Source: Streptomyces sannanensis
GTDB lineage: Bacteria > Actinomycetota > Actinomycetes > Streptomycetales > Streptomycetaceae
Assembly: GCF_039536205.1 (NCBI RefSeq)
Contig: NZ_BAAAYL010000001.1
Coordinates: forward strand, 5,642,001 to 5,706,000
Reading direction: 5' to 3'
DNA length: 64,000 nucleotides
In this document: positions 7,599 through 16,581 of the stretch, in pieces
Layout of the letters: each line of letters starts with the position of its first letter
Position numbering within the stretch: position 1 is the first letter of the stretch
Made by a program: the position numbers and the translations under genes
Notes under the pieces: generated by a model
Database searches by the model: none
Told to the model about the DNA's origin: nothing
Seen by the model: the letters and a program-made list of their open reading frames with translations, nothing else

Positions 7599-9278
7599 AT
7601 GACGGAACGCGACGCGACGGAGAAGTTCCGGAACGCCCGGGATTTCCTGCTCGAGCACCGGGAGGACTACGCAGGCGCGTACGAGGGATTCGCCTGGCCG
7701 AGGTTCGAGCACTTCAACTGGGCACTTGACTGGTTCGACCGGATCGCCGAGGGCAATGACCGCGTCGCCCTGCACATCGCCGAGGAGGACGGGACGCACG
7801 CCCGGTTCACCTTCGCGGAGATGTCCGCACGGTCCGGCCGCACCGCCAACTGGCTGCGCGCACAGGGCGTACGGGCCGGGGACCGGATCGTCGTCATGCT
7901 CGGCAACCAGGTGGAGCTGTGGGAGATCGCGCTGGCCGCGATGAAGCTGCGCGCCGTCGTCATCCCGGCGACGCCGCTGCTCGGCCCGGCCGATCTGCGG
8001 GACCGGATCGAGCGCGGCAGGGCCCGGCATGTGATCGTGCGGGTGGGGGACACGGCGAAGTTCGCCGAGGTGCCGGGGGAGTACACCCGGATCGCGGTGG
8101 GATCCTCCGGCGCCGAGGGCTGGCTCCGCTACGAGGACGCGTACACCGCCGAGGCGGCCTTCGAGCCGGACGGCGTGACGAACGCCGACGACACTCTGAT
8201 GCTGTACTTCACCTCCGGCACCACCGCCCGCCCCAAGCTCGTCGAGCACACCCATGTCTCTTACCCCCTGGGCCACTTGGCGACCATGTACTGGATCGGC
8301 CTCAAGCCGGGGGACGTCCACCTCAACATCTCCTCGCCCGGCTGGGCCAAGCACGCCTGGTCGAACCTCTTCGCGCCGTGGAACGCCGAGGCGACCGTCT
8401 TCATCCACAACTACACGCGCTTCGACGCGGGCCGGCTCATGGCCGAGATGGACCGCGCGGGCGTCACCAGCTTCTGCGCGCCGCCCACCGTGTGGCGGAT
8501 GCTGATCCAGGCGGACCTCACCCAGCTCGGCCGGCCTCCGCGCGAGGTGGTGGCAGCGGGGGAGCCGCTCAACCCCGAGGTCATCGACAGCGTGCGCCGG
8601 GCGTGGGGCGTCACCATCCGGGACGGTTTCGGGCAGACCGAGACCGCCGTGCAGGTCGCCAACACACCCGGCCAGCAGCTCAAGCCCGGCTCCATGGGCC
8701 GGCCGAGCCCCGGCTACGTCGTGGAGCTGCTCGACCCGGTGACCGGCAAGCCGGGCGCGGCGGAGGGCGAGATCTCCCTCGACCTGTCCGCGGCCCCCGT
8801 CGGCCTGATGACCGGCTACCACGGGGATCCGGAGCGCACCGCCGAGGCCATGGCGGACGGCTACTACCGCACCGGCGACATCGGCTCGCGTGACGAGGAC
8901 GGTTACATCACCTACATCGGCCGCGCCGACGACGTGTTCAAGGCCTCCGACTACAAGATCTCGCCGTTCGAACTGGAGAGCGCCCTGCTGGAGCACGAGG
9001 CGGTGGCGGAGGCCGCGGTCGTGCCGTCGCCGGACCCGGTGCGGCTCGCCGTGCCGAAGGCGTATGTCGTGCTCGCCGAGGGCTGGGAGCCGACCGCGGA
9101 GACCGCGAAGGTGCTGTTCGAGCACTCGCGGGCGGTCCTCGCGCCGTACAAGCGCATCCGCAAGCTGGAGTTCGCCGACCTGCCCAAGACCGTGTCCGGC
9201 AAGATCCGCCGGATCGAGCTGCGCGAGGCCACCGCCGCCGGCTCGGCGGCCGAGTACGACGAAGGGGACCTGCGATGA
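7599..9278 (+). CDS. AMP-forming acyl-CoA ligase, medium-chain type
   Basis: This 559-residue adenylate-forming enzyme starts at ATG 7599 (AAGGAGG site). The phosphate loop YFTSGTTARPK lies near 204-213, YRTGD near 422-427, and the C-terminal catalytic Lys is at about 535 (TVSGKIRR). The LNISSPGWAKHAWS stretch is typical of medium-chain (ACSM-like) acyl-CoA synthetases rather than long-chain FadD. It activates a carboxylic acid to its CoA thioester through an acyl-AMP. It overlaps the next ligase by ATGA, so the two are translationally coupled. The substrate is unknown. Confidence 0.85.
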   Translation: MTERDATEKFRNARDFLLEHREDYAGAYEGFAWPRFEHFNWALDWFDRIAEGNDRVALHIAEEDGTHARFTFAEMSARSGRTANWLRAQGVRAGDRIVVMLGNQVELWEIALAAMKLRAVVIPATPLLGPADLRDRIERGRARHVIVRVGDTAKFAEVPGEYTRIAVGSSGAEGWLRYEDAYTAEAAFEPDGVTNADDTLMLYFTSGTTARPKLVEHTHVSYPLGHLATMYWIGLKPGDVHLNISSPGWAKHAWSNLFAPWNAEATVFIHNYTRFDAGRLMAEMDRAGVTSFCAPPTVWRMLIQADLTQLGRPPREVVAAGEPLNPEVIDSVRRAWGVTIRDGFGQTETAVQVANTPGQQLKPGSMGRPSPGYVVELLDPVTGKPGAAEGEISLDLSAAPVGLMTGYHGDPERTAEAMADGYYRTGDIGSRDEDGYITYIGRADDVFKASDYKISPFELESALLEHEAVAEAAVVPSPDPVRLAVPKAYVVLAEGWEPTAETAKVLFEHSRAVLAPYKRIRKLEFADLPKTVSGKIRRIELREATAAGSAAEYDEGDLR

Positions 9279-10879
9279 GACAGCTGTCCTACGTCCACGG
9301 AACCGGCGGGACGCCACTGCTCGGCGACACCATCGGACGCAACCTCGGCAGGGCGGTCGACGCCTTCCCCGAGCGCGAGGCGCTGGTCGACGTCCCCTCC
9401 GGGCGCCGCTGGACGTACGCCGAGTTCGGCGCGGCCGTCGACGAGCTGGCGAAGGCGCTGCTCGGCAGCGGGGTCGCCAAGGGCGACCGGGTCGGCATCT
9501 GGGCGATCAACTGCCCGGAGTGGGTGCTCGTGCAGTACGCCACCGCGCGCATCGGCGCGATCATGGTGAACATCAACCCGGCGTACCGGGCGCACGAACT
9601 CGCCTATGTCCTCGACCAGGCCGGGATCTCGCTGCTGATCGCCTCGCTCGTGCACAAGACCAGCGACTACCGCGCCCTGGTCGGCCAGGTGCGGGGCCGC
9701 TGCCCCGCACTGCGCGCCGTGCACTACATCGGCGACCCCAGCTGGGACGAGCTGCTGGCCGCGGCCGGGGGTGTCGGCGACGCCGAACTCGCCGCCCGTG
9801 AGGCCGAGCTGTCCTGCGACGACCCGGTGAACATCCAGTACACCTCGGGCACCACCGGATTCCCGAAGGGCGCCACCCTCTCCCACCACAACATCCTGAA
9901 CAACGGTTACTTCGTGGGGGAGATGATCGGCTACACCGAGCAGGACCGGGTCTGCCTGCCGGTGCCGTTCTACCACTGCTTCGGCATGGTCATGGGCAAT
10001 CTGGGCGCCATCTCGCACGGCGCGTGCATCGTCATCCCGGCGCCGTCGTTCGATCCGGCCGCCACCCTGCGTGCGGTCGCGGAGGAACGCTGCACCTCCC
10101 TCTACGGCGTTCCGACCATGTTCATCGCGGAGCTGAACCTTCCCGACTTCGCCACGTACGAACTCAGTTCCCTCCGCACCGGCATCATGGCCGGCTCTCC
10201 CTGCCCGGTGGAGGTGATGAAGCGGGTGGTCGCCGAGATGAACATGGCCGAGGTGTCCATCTGTTACGGCATGACCGAGACCTCCCCGGTCTCCACCCAG
10301 ACCCGCCGTGACGATGACCTGGAGCGCCGCACCGGCACGGTCGGCCGCGCCCTGCCGCACATCGAGGTCAAGGTCGTCGACCCGGTGACCGGAGTGACGC
10401 TGCCGCGCGGCGAGGCCGGAGAGCTGTGCACCCGCGGCTACGGCGTGATGCTCGGCTACTGGGACGAGCCGGCCAAGACCGCGGAGGTCATCGACGCGGG
10501 CCGGTGGATGCACACCGGCGACCTGGCGGTGATCCGCGAGGACGGCTACGCGCAGATCGTCGGCCGTATCAAGGACATGATCATCAGGGGCGGCGAGAAC
10601 GTCTATCCGCGGGAGATCGAGGAGTTCCTCTACAGCCACCCGAAGGTCGCCGACGTCCAGGTGGTCGGTGTTCCGGACGAGCGCTACGGCGAGGAGATCC
10701 TGGCCTGCGTGATCCCCCGCGACCCGGCGGACCCGCCGACGCTGGACGACATCGCGGGGTACTGCCGCGACGAGCTCGCGCACTACAAGATCCCGCGCCG
10801 CCTGGAGATCCTGGAGGGCTTCCCGATGACGGTGAGCGGCAAGGTGAGAAAGGTGGAGCTGCGCGAGCGCTACGCGTAG
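9275..10879 (+). CDS. AMP-forming fatty acyl-CoA ligase (FadD-like)
   Basis: The 534-residue protein has TSGTTGFPKG at about 190-199, YGMTETSPVS at 331, MHTGD at 412 and the terminal catalytic Lys at about 523 (SGKVRKVELRERYA). It resembles short/medium-chain FadD-type ligases annotated as fatty-acid-CoA ligase in actinobacteria. The start overlaps the upstream ligase stop (ATGA). Having two different ligases under one GAF-LuxR regulator suggests catabolism of a mixed or two-part acid, which is inference. Confidence 0.85.
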   Translation: MRQLSYVHGTGGTPLLGDTIGRNLGRAVDAFPEREALVDVPSGRRWTYAEFGAAVDELAKALLGSGVAKGDRVGIWAINCPEWVLVQYATARIGAIMVNINPAYRAHELAYVLDQAGISLLIASLVHKTSDYRALVGQVRGRCPALRAVHYIGDPSWDELLAAAGGVGDAELAAREAELSCDDPVNIQYTSGTTGFPKGATLSHHNILNNGYFVGEMIGYTEQDRVCLPVPFYHCFGMVMGNLGAISHGACIVIPAPSFDPAATLRAVAEERCTSLYGVPTMFIAELNLPDFATYELSSLRTGIMAGSPCPVEVMKRVVAEMNMAEVSICYGMTETSPVSTQTRRDDDLERRTGTVGRALPHIEVKVVDPVTGVTLPRGEAGELCTRGYGVMLGYWDEPAKTAEVIDAGRWMHTGDLAVIREDGYAQIVGRIKDMIIRGGENVYPREIEEFLYSHPKVADVQVVGVPDERYGEEILACVIPRDPADPPTLDDIAGYCRDELAHYKIPRRLEILEGFPMTVSGKVRKVELRERYA

Positions 10880-10894
10880 CGCGTCGGAAATCCA

Positions 10895-10914
10895 GCCCGT
10901 CCGGCGATTGAGGA
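10895..10914. repeat. Dispersed 20-bp intergenic repeat, copy 2
   Basis: GCCCGTCCGGCGATTGAGGA is the exact reverse complement of the 6651-6670 copy. It sits 16 bp past the ligase stop codon. Confidence 0.6.
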
Positions 10915-10958
10915 CACCGCCCGAAGGGCGGTCCGGGAGTCCGGGGCTTGCCCCTGGC

Positions 10959-11666
10959 TCAACGTGGCGAGGGACCTGTGGTCAGCAGGTCCCTCGCCGC
11001 GTTGTTGACGGGCCGCGGCGTGCCCGTGAGGTCCATGACGAACAGCGGTATGCCCAGTTCCTCCCCGCGGGCGCGGGCGTCGACGGCATAGCCGGCGAGG
11101 GAGAAGAAGACGCCCACCGATGACGAGGCGAGGCCGTTGAGCCAGAGGCATTCGACCGCCCGCAGGTCGGCGGGCCGCGTCGTCGGGTCGACCTGGGCGA
11201 CCAGTCCCGGGCCGCGCAGGTCGATGCCGGAGGCGGCCCGGCACTCGGACTGGAGTACGTCACGGAAGCCGAGCCAGCGTAAGTAGAGCGCCGCGGCGGT
11301 CACCGCGTCGCGGGCGGTGCGGATCGTCATGGGCCGGAAGGCGGTGCGGCCGGGCGGCGGCGGGACGCGAGGGGTGGCGTCGGCGGGGGGCCGGGCGGTC
11401 GTGGTCACCGGGCGGACGGCGATGCGCAGGACCGTACCGCAGGGGCAGCCGAGCTCCGGCTGAGGCCACTGGTCGGAGCGGCCGCAGGCCTCGCAGCGGA
11501 CGGTGACCCAGTCGTCGTTCCAGGTGCGGTGGGTGATCGGTTCCGCCGGGGCGCCGCGCAGCAGCGGCGGGGCGAGCGGGGCGCCGCAGGCGCAGGGATA
11601 GACGGGCGGGGCGTACACGTGCGCGCGGCGGCAGGCCGGGCAGCGCACCGGCACGGTTCTTTCCAT
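10959..11666 (-). CDS. Zinc-ribbon protein with Mrr-like endonuclease fold
   Basis: The 235-residue protein starts at ATG 11666 behind GGGGAGGA. Two CxxC/CxC zinc ribbons are visible: Cys9, 12, 25, 27 and Cys58, 61, 74, 76. The C-terminal half (about 140-235) follows the Mrr-type restriction-endonuclease fold: LRWLGFRDV, GIDLRGPGLVAQVDP, VFFSLAGYAVDARARGEELG, IPLFVMDLTG. The Asp of GIDL is kept, but the usual QxK pair reads AQVDP, without the lysine. It may bind DNA without cutting. The fold is inferred from motif spacing, and the role is unknown. Confidence 0.55.
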   Translation of the reverse strand: MERTVPVRCPACRRAHVYAPPVYPCACGAPLAPPLLRGAPAEPITHRTWNDDWVTVRCEACGRSDQWPQPELGCPCGTVLRIAVRPVTTTARPPADATPRVPPPPGRTAFRPMTIRTARDAVTAAALYLRWLGFRDVLQSECRAASGIDLRGPGLVAQVDPTTRPADLRAVECLWLNGLASSSVGVFFSLAGYAVDARARGEELGIPLFVMDLTGTPRPVNNAARDLLTTGPSPR

Positions 11667-11780
11667 GGCCTGCCGTCCTCCCCCGTCGACGTCACCGCGG
11701 TCCATCGTCCACCAAGGGCCGGGGCCGCGGGGGGCACTTCGGCGATCCCTTGACGCGCGTAAACCGCACCCGTACATTGC

Positions 11781-11816
11781 TTCCGTTTTACGGAATGATT
11801 CTTCCGTATTTCGGAA
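11781..11816. promoter_or_regulatory. Two phased TTCCG-N5-CGGAA operators
   Basis: TTCCGTTTTACGGAA (11781-11795) and TTCCGTATTTCGGAA (11802-11816) are perfect 5-bp-arm dyads whose centres are 21 bp apart, two DNA turns. This AT-richer block sits between the divergent zinc-ribbon gene and the chitosanase. Phased identical dyads are typical of cooperative repressor binding. The regulator is unknown. Confidence 0.6.
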
Positions 11817-11825
11817 TCGATGCTC

Positions 11826-11859
11826 TGGGGGTACCACCCAGCGGTAGCTGGGGGAGTGG
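11826..11859. repeat. Dispersed palindromic repeat, single copy
   Basis: TGGGGGTACCACCCAGCGG followed by TAGCTGGGGGAGTGG is the same unit as at 6587-6649, with two substitutions in the core. Confidence 0.7.
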
Positions 11860-12077
11860 CAGCGCCCCCGACTCCGCCAGGCCGAAGCACGAGCACCCCA
11901 TGCGGATACCGTGTTCGGCCCGGCTGTACAGGTGAAGCCCGGCAGCCGCGGGCGGCCGCCGGCTCGGAGGAGCTCCTCGACGGGTGGTCACCGATATGAC
12001 GTATTTCCACCGTCGTGGGTTGACTCGTCCGTGCGACCCGGATGGACTTCCGTGGACGGACTTCCCCGGAGGTGCAG

Positions 12078-12932
12078 GTGTCCACGTCCCACCCGAGGAC
12101 CACCTCACGTCGCGGTCTGCTGGCCGGTGCCCTGCTCGGGCTCACGGCGGCCGCCCTCTCGTTCACCGTGAACGCCGGCACCGAAGCCGGAGAGGACGCC
12201 GACGCCGATGCGCGAAAGGGCGGGCGCGGGCTCGACGACCCCGAGAAGAAGGAGATCGCCATGAAGCTGGTGTCCAGCGCGGAGAACTCCTCGCTGGACT
12301 GGAAGGCCTACTACAAGTGGATCAAGGACATCCGTGACGGCCGCGGCTACACCGCCGGCATCATCGGTTTCTGCTCGGGCACCGGCGACATGCTCCGGCT
12401 CGTCGAGCTCTACACACGGCGCAAGCCGGGAAACGTCCTCGCCGGACACCTGCCCGCGCTCCGCCGGGTGAACGGCACCGGCTCGCGCAAGGGCCTCGAT
12501 CCGCACTTCGTACGCGACTGGCGCACAGCGGCCCGCGACCCCGACTTCAGGAAGGCCCAGGACGACGAGCGGGACCGCGGCTACTTCGGCCCGGCCGTCG
12601 GACAGGGCAGGAAGGACGGCCTCGGCGCACTCGGCCAGTTCATCTACTACGACGCCCTGGTGATGCACGGACCGGGCAGCGACCCGGTCAGCTTCGGCGG
12701 CATCCGAAGGCGGGCCCTGGGCCGGGCCCGGCCGCCGGCGCAGGGCGGTGACGAGGTGACGTATCTGCATGCCTTCCTCGACGCCCGCGTCCGGGCGATG
12801 AGGCAGGAGAGGGCGCACTGGGACACCAGTCGGGTGGACACCGCACAACGGGTCTTTCTGGCCGAGCGCAATCTCGGCCTGGACCTGCCGCTCAAGTGGA
12901 AGGTGTACGGCGACAGTTACCGCCTCGGCTGA
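12078..12932 (+). CDS. csn: GH46 chitosanase, Tat-exported
   Basis: GTG 12078 is chosen because GGAGG lies 6-10 bases upstream; an upstream ATG at 12042 lacks a site. The 284-residue product has a Tat-like signal (SRRGLLAGALLGLTAAALS, about 9-27). The mature enzyme begins GLDDPEKKEIAMKLVSSAEN. Catalytic Glu69 (SSAENSSLDW) and Asp87 (DIRDGRGYTAG) are 18 residues apart, as in the Streptomyces N174 enzyme (E22/D40). It hydrolyses chitosan outside the cell by inversion. It is isolated and convergent with the deaminase gene. Confidence 0.92.
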   Translation: MSTSHPRTTSRRGLLAGALLGLTAAALSFTVNAGTEAGEDADADARKGGRGLDDPEKKEIAMKLVSSAENSSLDWKAYYKWIKDIRDGRGYTAGIIGFCSGTGDMLRLVELYTRRKPGNVLAGHLPALRRVNGTGSRKGLDPHFVRDWRTAARDPDFRKAQDDERDRGYFGPAVGQGRKDGLGALGQFIYYDALVMHGPGSDPVSFGGIRRRALGRARPPAQGGDEVTYLHAFLDARVRAMRQERAHWDTSRVDTAQRVFLAERNLGLDLPLKWKVYGDSYRLG

Positions 12933-12991
12933 CAGTGGACGCGTACGACGGCGGTGGTCACGGCACCCAGGGCGCTCGGGTCCACGGCCGT

Positions 12992-13017
12992 CGGCCGAGG
13001 GCCGTCCCCCTCGGCCG
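12992..13017. terminator. Hairpin between convergent genes
   Basis: Arms CGGCCGAGGG and CCCTCGGCCG form a perfect 10-bp stem with a 6-base loop. It lies between the chitosanase and 8-oxoguanine deaminase stops, so it could serve both. Confidence 0.6.
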
Positions 13018-13032
13018 GACTTCCGGGGGGGA

Positions 13033-14433
13033 TCAGGCCTGCGCGGCGATCCGCGCGAGGCGCTGCGCCTCGTCCCGCGTGGAGCGGGCGATGGCGTCCT
13101 CGTCGACCGTGATCAGGCGGTTGCCTTCGACCACCGGCTTGCCGTTGACGAGTGAGAGGGTGACCGGGGCCGCCGCGCCGAGGACAAGGGCGGTCACGGG
13201 GTCGGCGATGGACGAGTGGGCGAGCGTGTCCAGCTTCCACAGCACCAGGTCGGCGAGCTTGCCGGGTTCGATGGAGCCGATCTGGGAGGCACGGCCGAGC
13301 ACCTGGGCGCCGCCGTACGTACCGAGGCGCAGCGCCTGCCGGGCGCCCAGTGCCGCCTCGCGGTGCGCGCCGAGCCGGTTGATCAGCAGGGCGTTGCGGA
13401 GTTCGGTGTGCAGTTCCCCCGACTCGTTGGAGGCGGTGCCGTCGACACCGAGGCCGACCGGGACGCCGGCCGCCAGCATGTCGGGGACCCGGGCGATCCC
13501 GGCCGCGAGGCGCGCGTTCGAGGAGGGGCAGTGGGCGACACCGGTCTTCGTACGGGCGAAGGCGGCGATGTCGGAGTCGTTCATGTGGACGCAGTGCGCC
13601 ATCCACACGTCCTCGCCCAGCCAGCCGGTCGACTCGAAGTAGTCGGTGGGGCCCATGCCGAAGAGCTCGTGGCACCACTTCTCCTCCTCCATGGTCTCCG
13701 AGCCGTGGGTGTGCATCCGCACGCCGAGGCGGCGGGCCGACTCGGCGCCCTGCCGGAGCAGTTCGGTGGAGACGGAGAAGGGGGAACAGGGGGCAATCGC
13801 GATCTGGGTCATGGCGTCGAAGGACGCGTCGTGGTGCATCCTGACGGTCTCCTCGGTCGCGGCCAGCGCGCCCTCGGCGGTCTCGACGGCGAAGTCCGGC
13901 GGCAGACCGCCGTCCTTCTCGCTGCGGTCCATGGAACCGCGGGCGAGGGTGAAGCGGACACCCGTCTCGGAGGCGGCCCGGATGATGGAGCCGGAGATGT
14001 CGCCGGCGCCCTTCGGGTAGACGTAGTGGTGGTCCACGGCGGTGGTGACGCCGCCGCGGGCCATCATGGCGAGCGAGCCCTGTGCCGCCGAGTAGGTCAT
14101 CTGCTCGTCGATGCGCGCCCAGGTCGGATAGAGGGCGACCAGCCAGTCGAAGAGGTTGTGGTCGGTGGCCAGGCCGCGAGTGATCCACTGGTAGAAGTGG
14201 TGGTGCGTGTTGACGAGGCCGGGGGTGACCAGATGGCCGGTGCCGTCGACGCGGCGGACCACGTTCTCCAGGCCCTCGGGGGCCTTGCCCGCGCCCACCG
14301 ACTCGATCCGGTTGCCGGTGACGACCACGTACCCGGAGGCGTACTCGGTGTCGTCGGCGTCGACGGTCGCGATGGCGCAGTTCTCGATGACAATGCGTCC
14401 GACCGCGCCGTCAGGGGCTGCCGATACTGCCAT
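13033..14433 (-). CDS. 8-oxoguanine deaminase (amidohydrolase)
   Basis: This 466-residue amidohydrolase-superfamily protein has the metal motif NTHHHFYQ (His77-79), MHTHGSETMEEEKW, WMAHCVHMND and GVDGTASNESG. This pattern marks the 8-oxoguanine/guanine deaminase-like clade of COG0402. It removes the exocyclic amine to give urate from 8-oxoguanine, or xanthine from guanine. Its place directly after the urate oxidase operon, on the same strand, supports a purine role. A hairpin at 14602-14638 separates it from urate oxidase, so it probably has its own promoter in 14434-14601. Confidence 0.85.
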   Translation of the reverse strand: MAVSAAPDGAVGRIVIENCAIATVDADDTEYASGYVVVTGNRIESVGAGKAPEGLENVVRRVDGTGHLVTPGLVNTHHHFYQWITRGLATDHNLFDWLVALYPTWARIDEQMTYSAAQGSLAMMARGGVTTAVDHHYVYPKGAGDISGSIIRAASETGVRFTLARGSMDRSEKDGGLPPDFAVETAEGALAATEETVRMHHDASFDAMTQIAIAPCSPFSVSTELLRQGAESARRLGVRMHTHGSETMEEEKWCHELFGMGPTDYFESTGWLGEDVWMAHCVHMNDSDIAAFARTKTGVAHCPSSNARLAAGIARVPDMLAAGVPVGLGVDGTASNESGELHTELRNALLINRLGAHREAALGARQALRLGTYGGAQVLGRASQIGSIEPGKLADLVLWKLDTLAHSSIADPVTALVLGAAAPVTLSLVNGKPVVEGNRLITVDEDAIARSTRDEAQRLARIAAQA

Positions 14434-14601
14434 GGTGCTTCCTCGTGCTTTCTGTGGCGGTTTGGGCGCGGCAGGGCCCGAGGGATTTGAGTGCCGGAGC
14501 CGGATGCGGCAGCTGTCAGGAACCGCCGGCCGTGGAGTGCTCCGGGTGCCGAGGTGGTGGAGGAACAGTGTGCGCCCAACCGCTTGCGAGGGGGGAGTCC
14601 G

Positions 14602-14638
14602 GCGTGTCCCGGGGCCCGCGACGAGCCCCGGGACACGC
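14602..14638 (-). terminator. Terminator of the urate oxidase operon
   Basis: A 14-bp perfect stem (14602-14615 and 14625-14638, arm GCGTGTCCCGGGGC) has a 9-base loop. It lies 10 bp past the urate oxidase stop in the direction of transcription. Confidence 0.75.
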
Positions 14639-14647
14639 GTCCCGCGA

Positions 14648-15571
14648 TCAGAGGTTGGTCATGTCGACCGGGATCCGCGGCTCGACGCCTTCCCGCAGGA
14701 TGGTGGCCTCGATGAGACCGTACGGGCGGTCCGCCGCGAAGTAGACCTCGTTGTCGTTCTTCAGCCCGAAGGGCTCGAGGTCGACCAGGAAGTGGTGCTT
14801 GTTGGGGAGGGAGAAGCGGACCTCGTCGATCTCCGCCCGGTTGTCGATGATGCGCGCACCCATCTGGTACAGGGTCTGCTGGAGCGAGAGGGAGTAGGTC
14901 TCCGCGAAGGCCTGGAGCATGTGCTTCCTGACCTGCTCGTAGGACTTCTCCCAGTCGGGCATCTTCTGCGCGTCGTCGGTCCAGTTGAACCGCCAGCGGC
15001 CGGACACCTGGGTGGCCAGGATGCGGTCGTACGCCTCCTGCAGGGTCGTGTACGTGTCCTTGACGTAACCCCAGAACTCGGAGTTCGTCGAGTTCATCAC
15101 GACCAGGTCCTTCAGGCCCGAGATGACCTCCCACTTCTCACCGTCGTAGGTGATCTGGGTGACCCGGGTCTCCTGGCCCTTGCGGACGAAGGAGTGCTTC
15201 ACATCTTCGGCGCCGAGGAACCCGGAGTTGCCGTCGGAGGTCTCTATGCGCTCCCAGGCGTACTCCTCGATGCGGATACGCGCCCGGTGGATCGGCTCCT
15301 GGCCGGTCACGAAGTGACGGGCCAGGTGGATGCCGAACTGCTCGGCGGACTCGATGCCGTATTGCTTGGCGAACGCGTACACCGTGTTCTTGGTGGTGTC
15401 GGTCGGCAGGACGTTGGCGTTGGAGCCGGAGTAGTGGACCTCCTCCATGTCGCCGGAGAGGGCGACGGAGACATTCAGGTCCTTGATGTGGTGCGTGTCG
15501 CCGTCCCGCGTGATCCTGACGACGCGGTTCTCCGCTTTGCCGTACTGGTTCTGGCCGAGAATCGTGGGCAT
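14648..15571 (-). CDS. pucL: Urate oxidase (factor-independent urate hydroxylase)
   Basis: The 307-residue uricase starts at ATG 15571 (MPTILGQNQYGKAENRVVRI) behind a GAGGGAG site just after the uraH stop codon. Family features include VHYSGSNANVLPTDTTKNTVYAFAK with the catalytic Thr, VTGQEPIHRARI, NSTNSEFWGYVKDTYTTL, RWRFNW and the C-terminal PNKHHFLVDLEPFG. It oxidises urate to 5-hydroxyisourate with O2, releasing H2O2, in the cytoplasm. It is the third gene of uraD-uraH-pucL, and all three steps from urate to S-allantoin are present. Confidence 0.95.
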   Translation of the reverse strand: MPTILGQNQYGKAENRVVRITRDGDTHHIKDLNVSVALSGDMEEVHYSGSNANVLPTDTTKNTVYAFAKQYGIESAEQFGIHLARHFVTGQEPIHRARIRIEEYAWERIETSDGNSGFLGAEDVKHSFVRKGQETRVTQITYDGEKWEVISGLKDLVVMNSTNSEFWGYVKDTYTTLQEAYDRILATQVSGRWRFNWTDDAQKMPDWEKSYEQVRKHMLQAFAETYSLSLQQTLYQMGARIIDNRAEIDEVRFSLPNKHHFLVDLEPFGLKNDNEVYFAADRPYGLIEATILREGVEPRIPVDMTNL

Positions 15572-15578
15572 CTGTCTG

Positions 15579-15995
15579 CTAGCTCCCTCGGTACACGGAG
15601 TAGCCGAACGGGTTGAGCAGCAGCGGTACGTGGTAGTGCTCGCCCGGTACGACGGCGAACGTGATCGCCACCTCCGGGAAGAACGCACCGCTGTCCCTTA
15701 CGCGGGGGGCGTCCTGCTGCGCCTCGGCTTGCTTCAGTGTGTTTTCTGGACGCGTGAAGTACGTCTCGGTATCGAAGTCGAGACGTACATGGGTCGTGCC
15801 CTCCGGCAGTGCCGGCAGGTCCTTGCAGCGCCCGTCCGCGTCGGTCCGCGAACCGCCCAGCGCAACCCACGCCGCGTCGCTGCCGGGGCGGGCGACGCCC
15901 TTGGCGGAGAGGCGGACGGCTACGCCCTCGGCGGGGCGTCCGACGCTGGTGTCCAGGATGTGCGTGGACACCGAGGCCGTGGTGTCGGTGTTCAT
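15579..15995 (-). CDS. uraH: 5-hydroxyisourate hydrolase (transthyretin-like)
   Basis: The 138-residue protein begins with THILDTSVGRPAEGVAV and ends with the diagnostic YRGS tetrapeptide. His, Arg and the C-terminal Ser of this fold form the active site. It opens 5-hydroxyisourate to OHCU. Its start overlaps the uraD stop (ATGA), and pucL follows after 7 bp. Confidence 0.93.
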   Translation of the reverse strand: MNTDTTASVSTHILDTSVGRPAEGVAVRLSAKGVARPGSDAAWVALGGSRTDADGRCKDLPALPEGTTHVRLDFDTETYFTRPENTLKQAEAQQDAPRVRDSGAFFPEVAITFAVVPGEHYHVPLLLNPFGYSVYRGS

Positions 15996-16516
15996 GGCCT
16001 TCGGACTCCTTCTTCTTCCACGAGACGGGTCAGCCGGATCTGGTTGATCCTGCCCAGCTCGGTGCGGACGATCTCCCGCTCCTGCTCGGGCGAGTTGCCG
16101 ATCCGGTCCCTGACCGCGTCCCGCATCTGCTCACCGGTTCTGCCGGTGGCGCAGATCAGAAAGACATGGCCGAACCTGTCCTGGTAGGCCAGGTTCAGTT
16201 CGAGCATCTCGGCCTTGAGGTCCTCGGAGACGCCGGCCATTCCGCTCTGCTCATGGGAGGAGGTCGGGTCTCCGGGCTTCGGGCGCCCGATCGGCGGATG
16301 CCCGGCCATCGCTTCCCGCAGGTCTGCCGTGGTCAGCTCGCCCATGGCGGCGTCGCCGGCGGCGAAGAGGTCGTCGGCGGTGTCGTACGGGCGGTGGGCG
16401 AGAAGCTTGCTCCCCCATGCCGAACTGGCGCACACCTCGTGGAGCGCGGCCTTGGCCTCGCTTTCCGGAGATGCGTTGAACCGGGCCAGGCCCGGGTTCG
16501 TCGTACTCGAAGTCAC
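15992..16516 (-). CDS. uraD: OHCU decarboxylase
   Basis: The 174-residue protein carries the decarboxylase motifs: FNASPE near the N-terminus, GHPPIGRP with the catalytic His, SHEQSGM and FGHVFLICATGRT. It converts OHCU to S-allantoin. It is the first gene of the operon. The region upstream (16517-16663) carries a TCAAC-N5-GTTGA operator-like dyad. Confidence 0.93.
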   Translation of the reverse strand: MTSSTTNPGLARFNASPESEAKAALHEVCASSAWGSKLLAHRPYDTADDLFAAGDAAMGELTTADLREAMAGHPPIGRPKPGDPTSSHEQSGMAGVSEDLKAEMLELNLAYQDRFGHVFLICATGRTGEQMRDAVRDRIGNSPEQEREIVRTELGRINQIRLTRLVEEEGVRRP

Positions 16517-16581
16517 GGGAGCCTCCGTGGCCGTGATGCATGGGACGGGCTGCGCATAGCTAACGCTCTCGACAACACCGC

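Larger units (their letters stand above)
11667..12077. other. Divergent intergenic region with dyads and repeat
   Basis: This 411-bp gap separates the zinc-ribbon gene (minus) from the chitosanase (plus). It contains two phased TTCCG-N5-CGGAA dyads at 11781-11816 and one copy of the palindromic repeat at 11826-11859. No convincing ORF is present. Confidence 0.55.

Noticed and set aside
8951..10783. 610-codon open frame antisense to the second acyl-CoA ligase
   Set aside because: Antisense shadow created by GC bias; the plus-strand gene has all ligase motifs.
13033..14433. Atrazine/chlorohydrolase assignment for the amidohydrolase
   Set aside because: The motif set and location beside urate oxidase favour 8-oxoguanine/guanine deamination.
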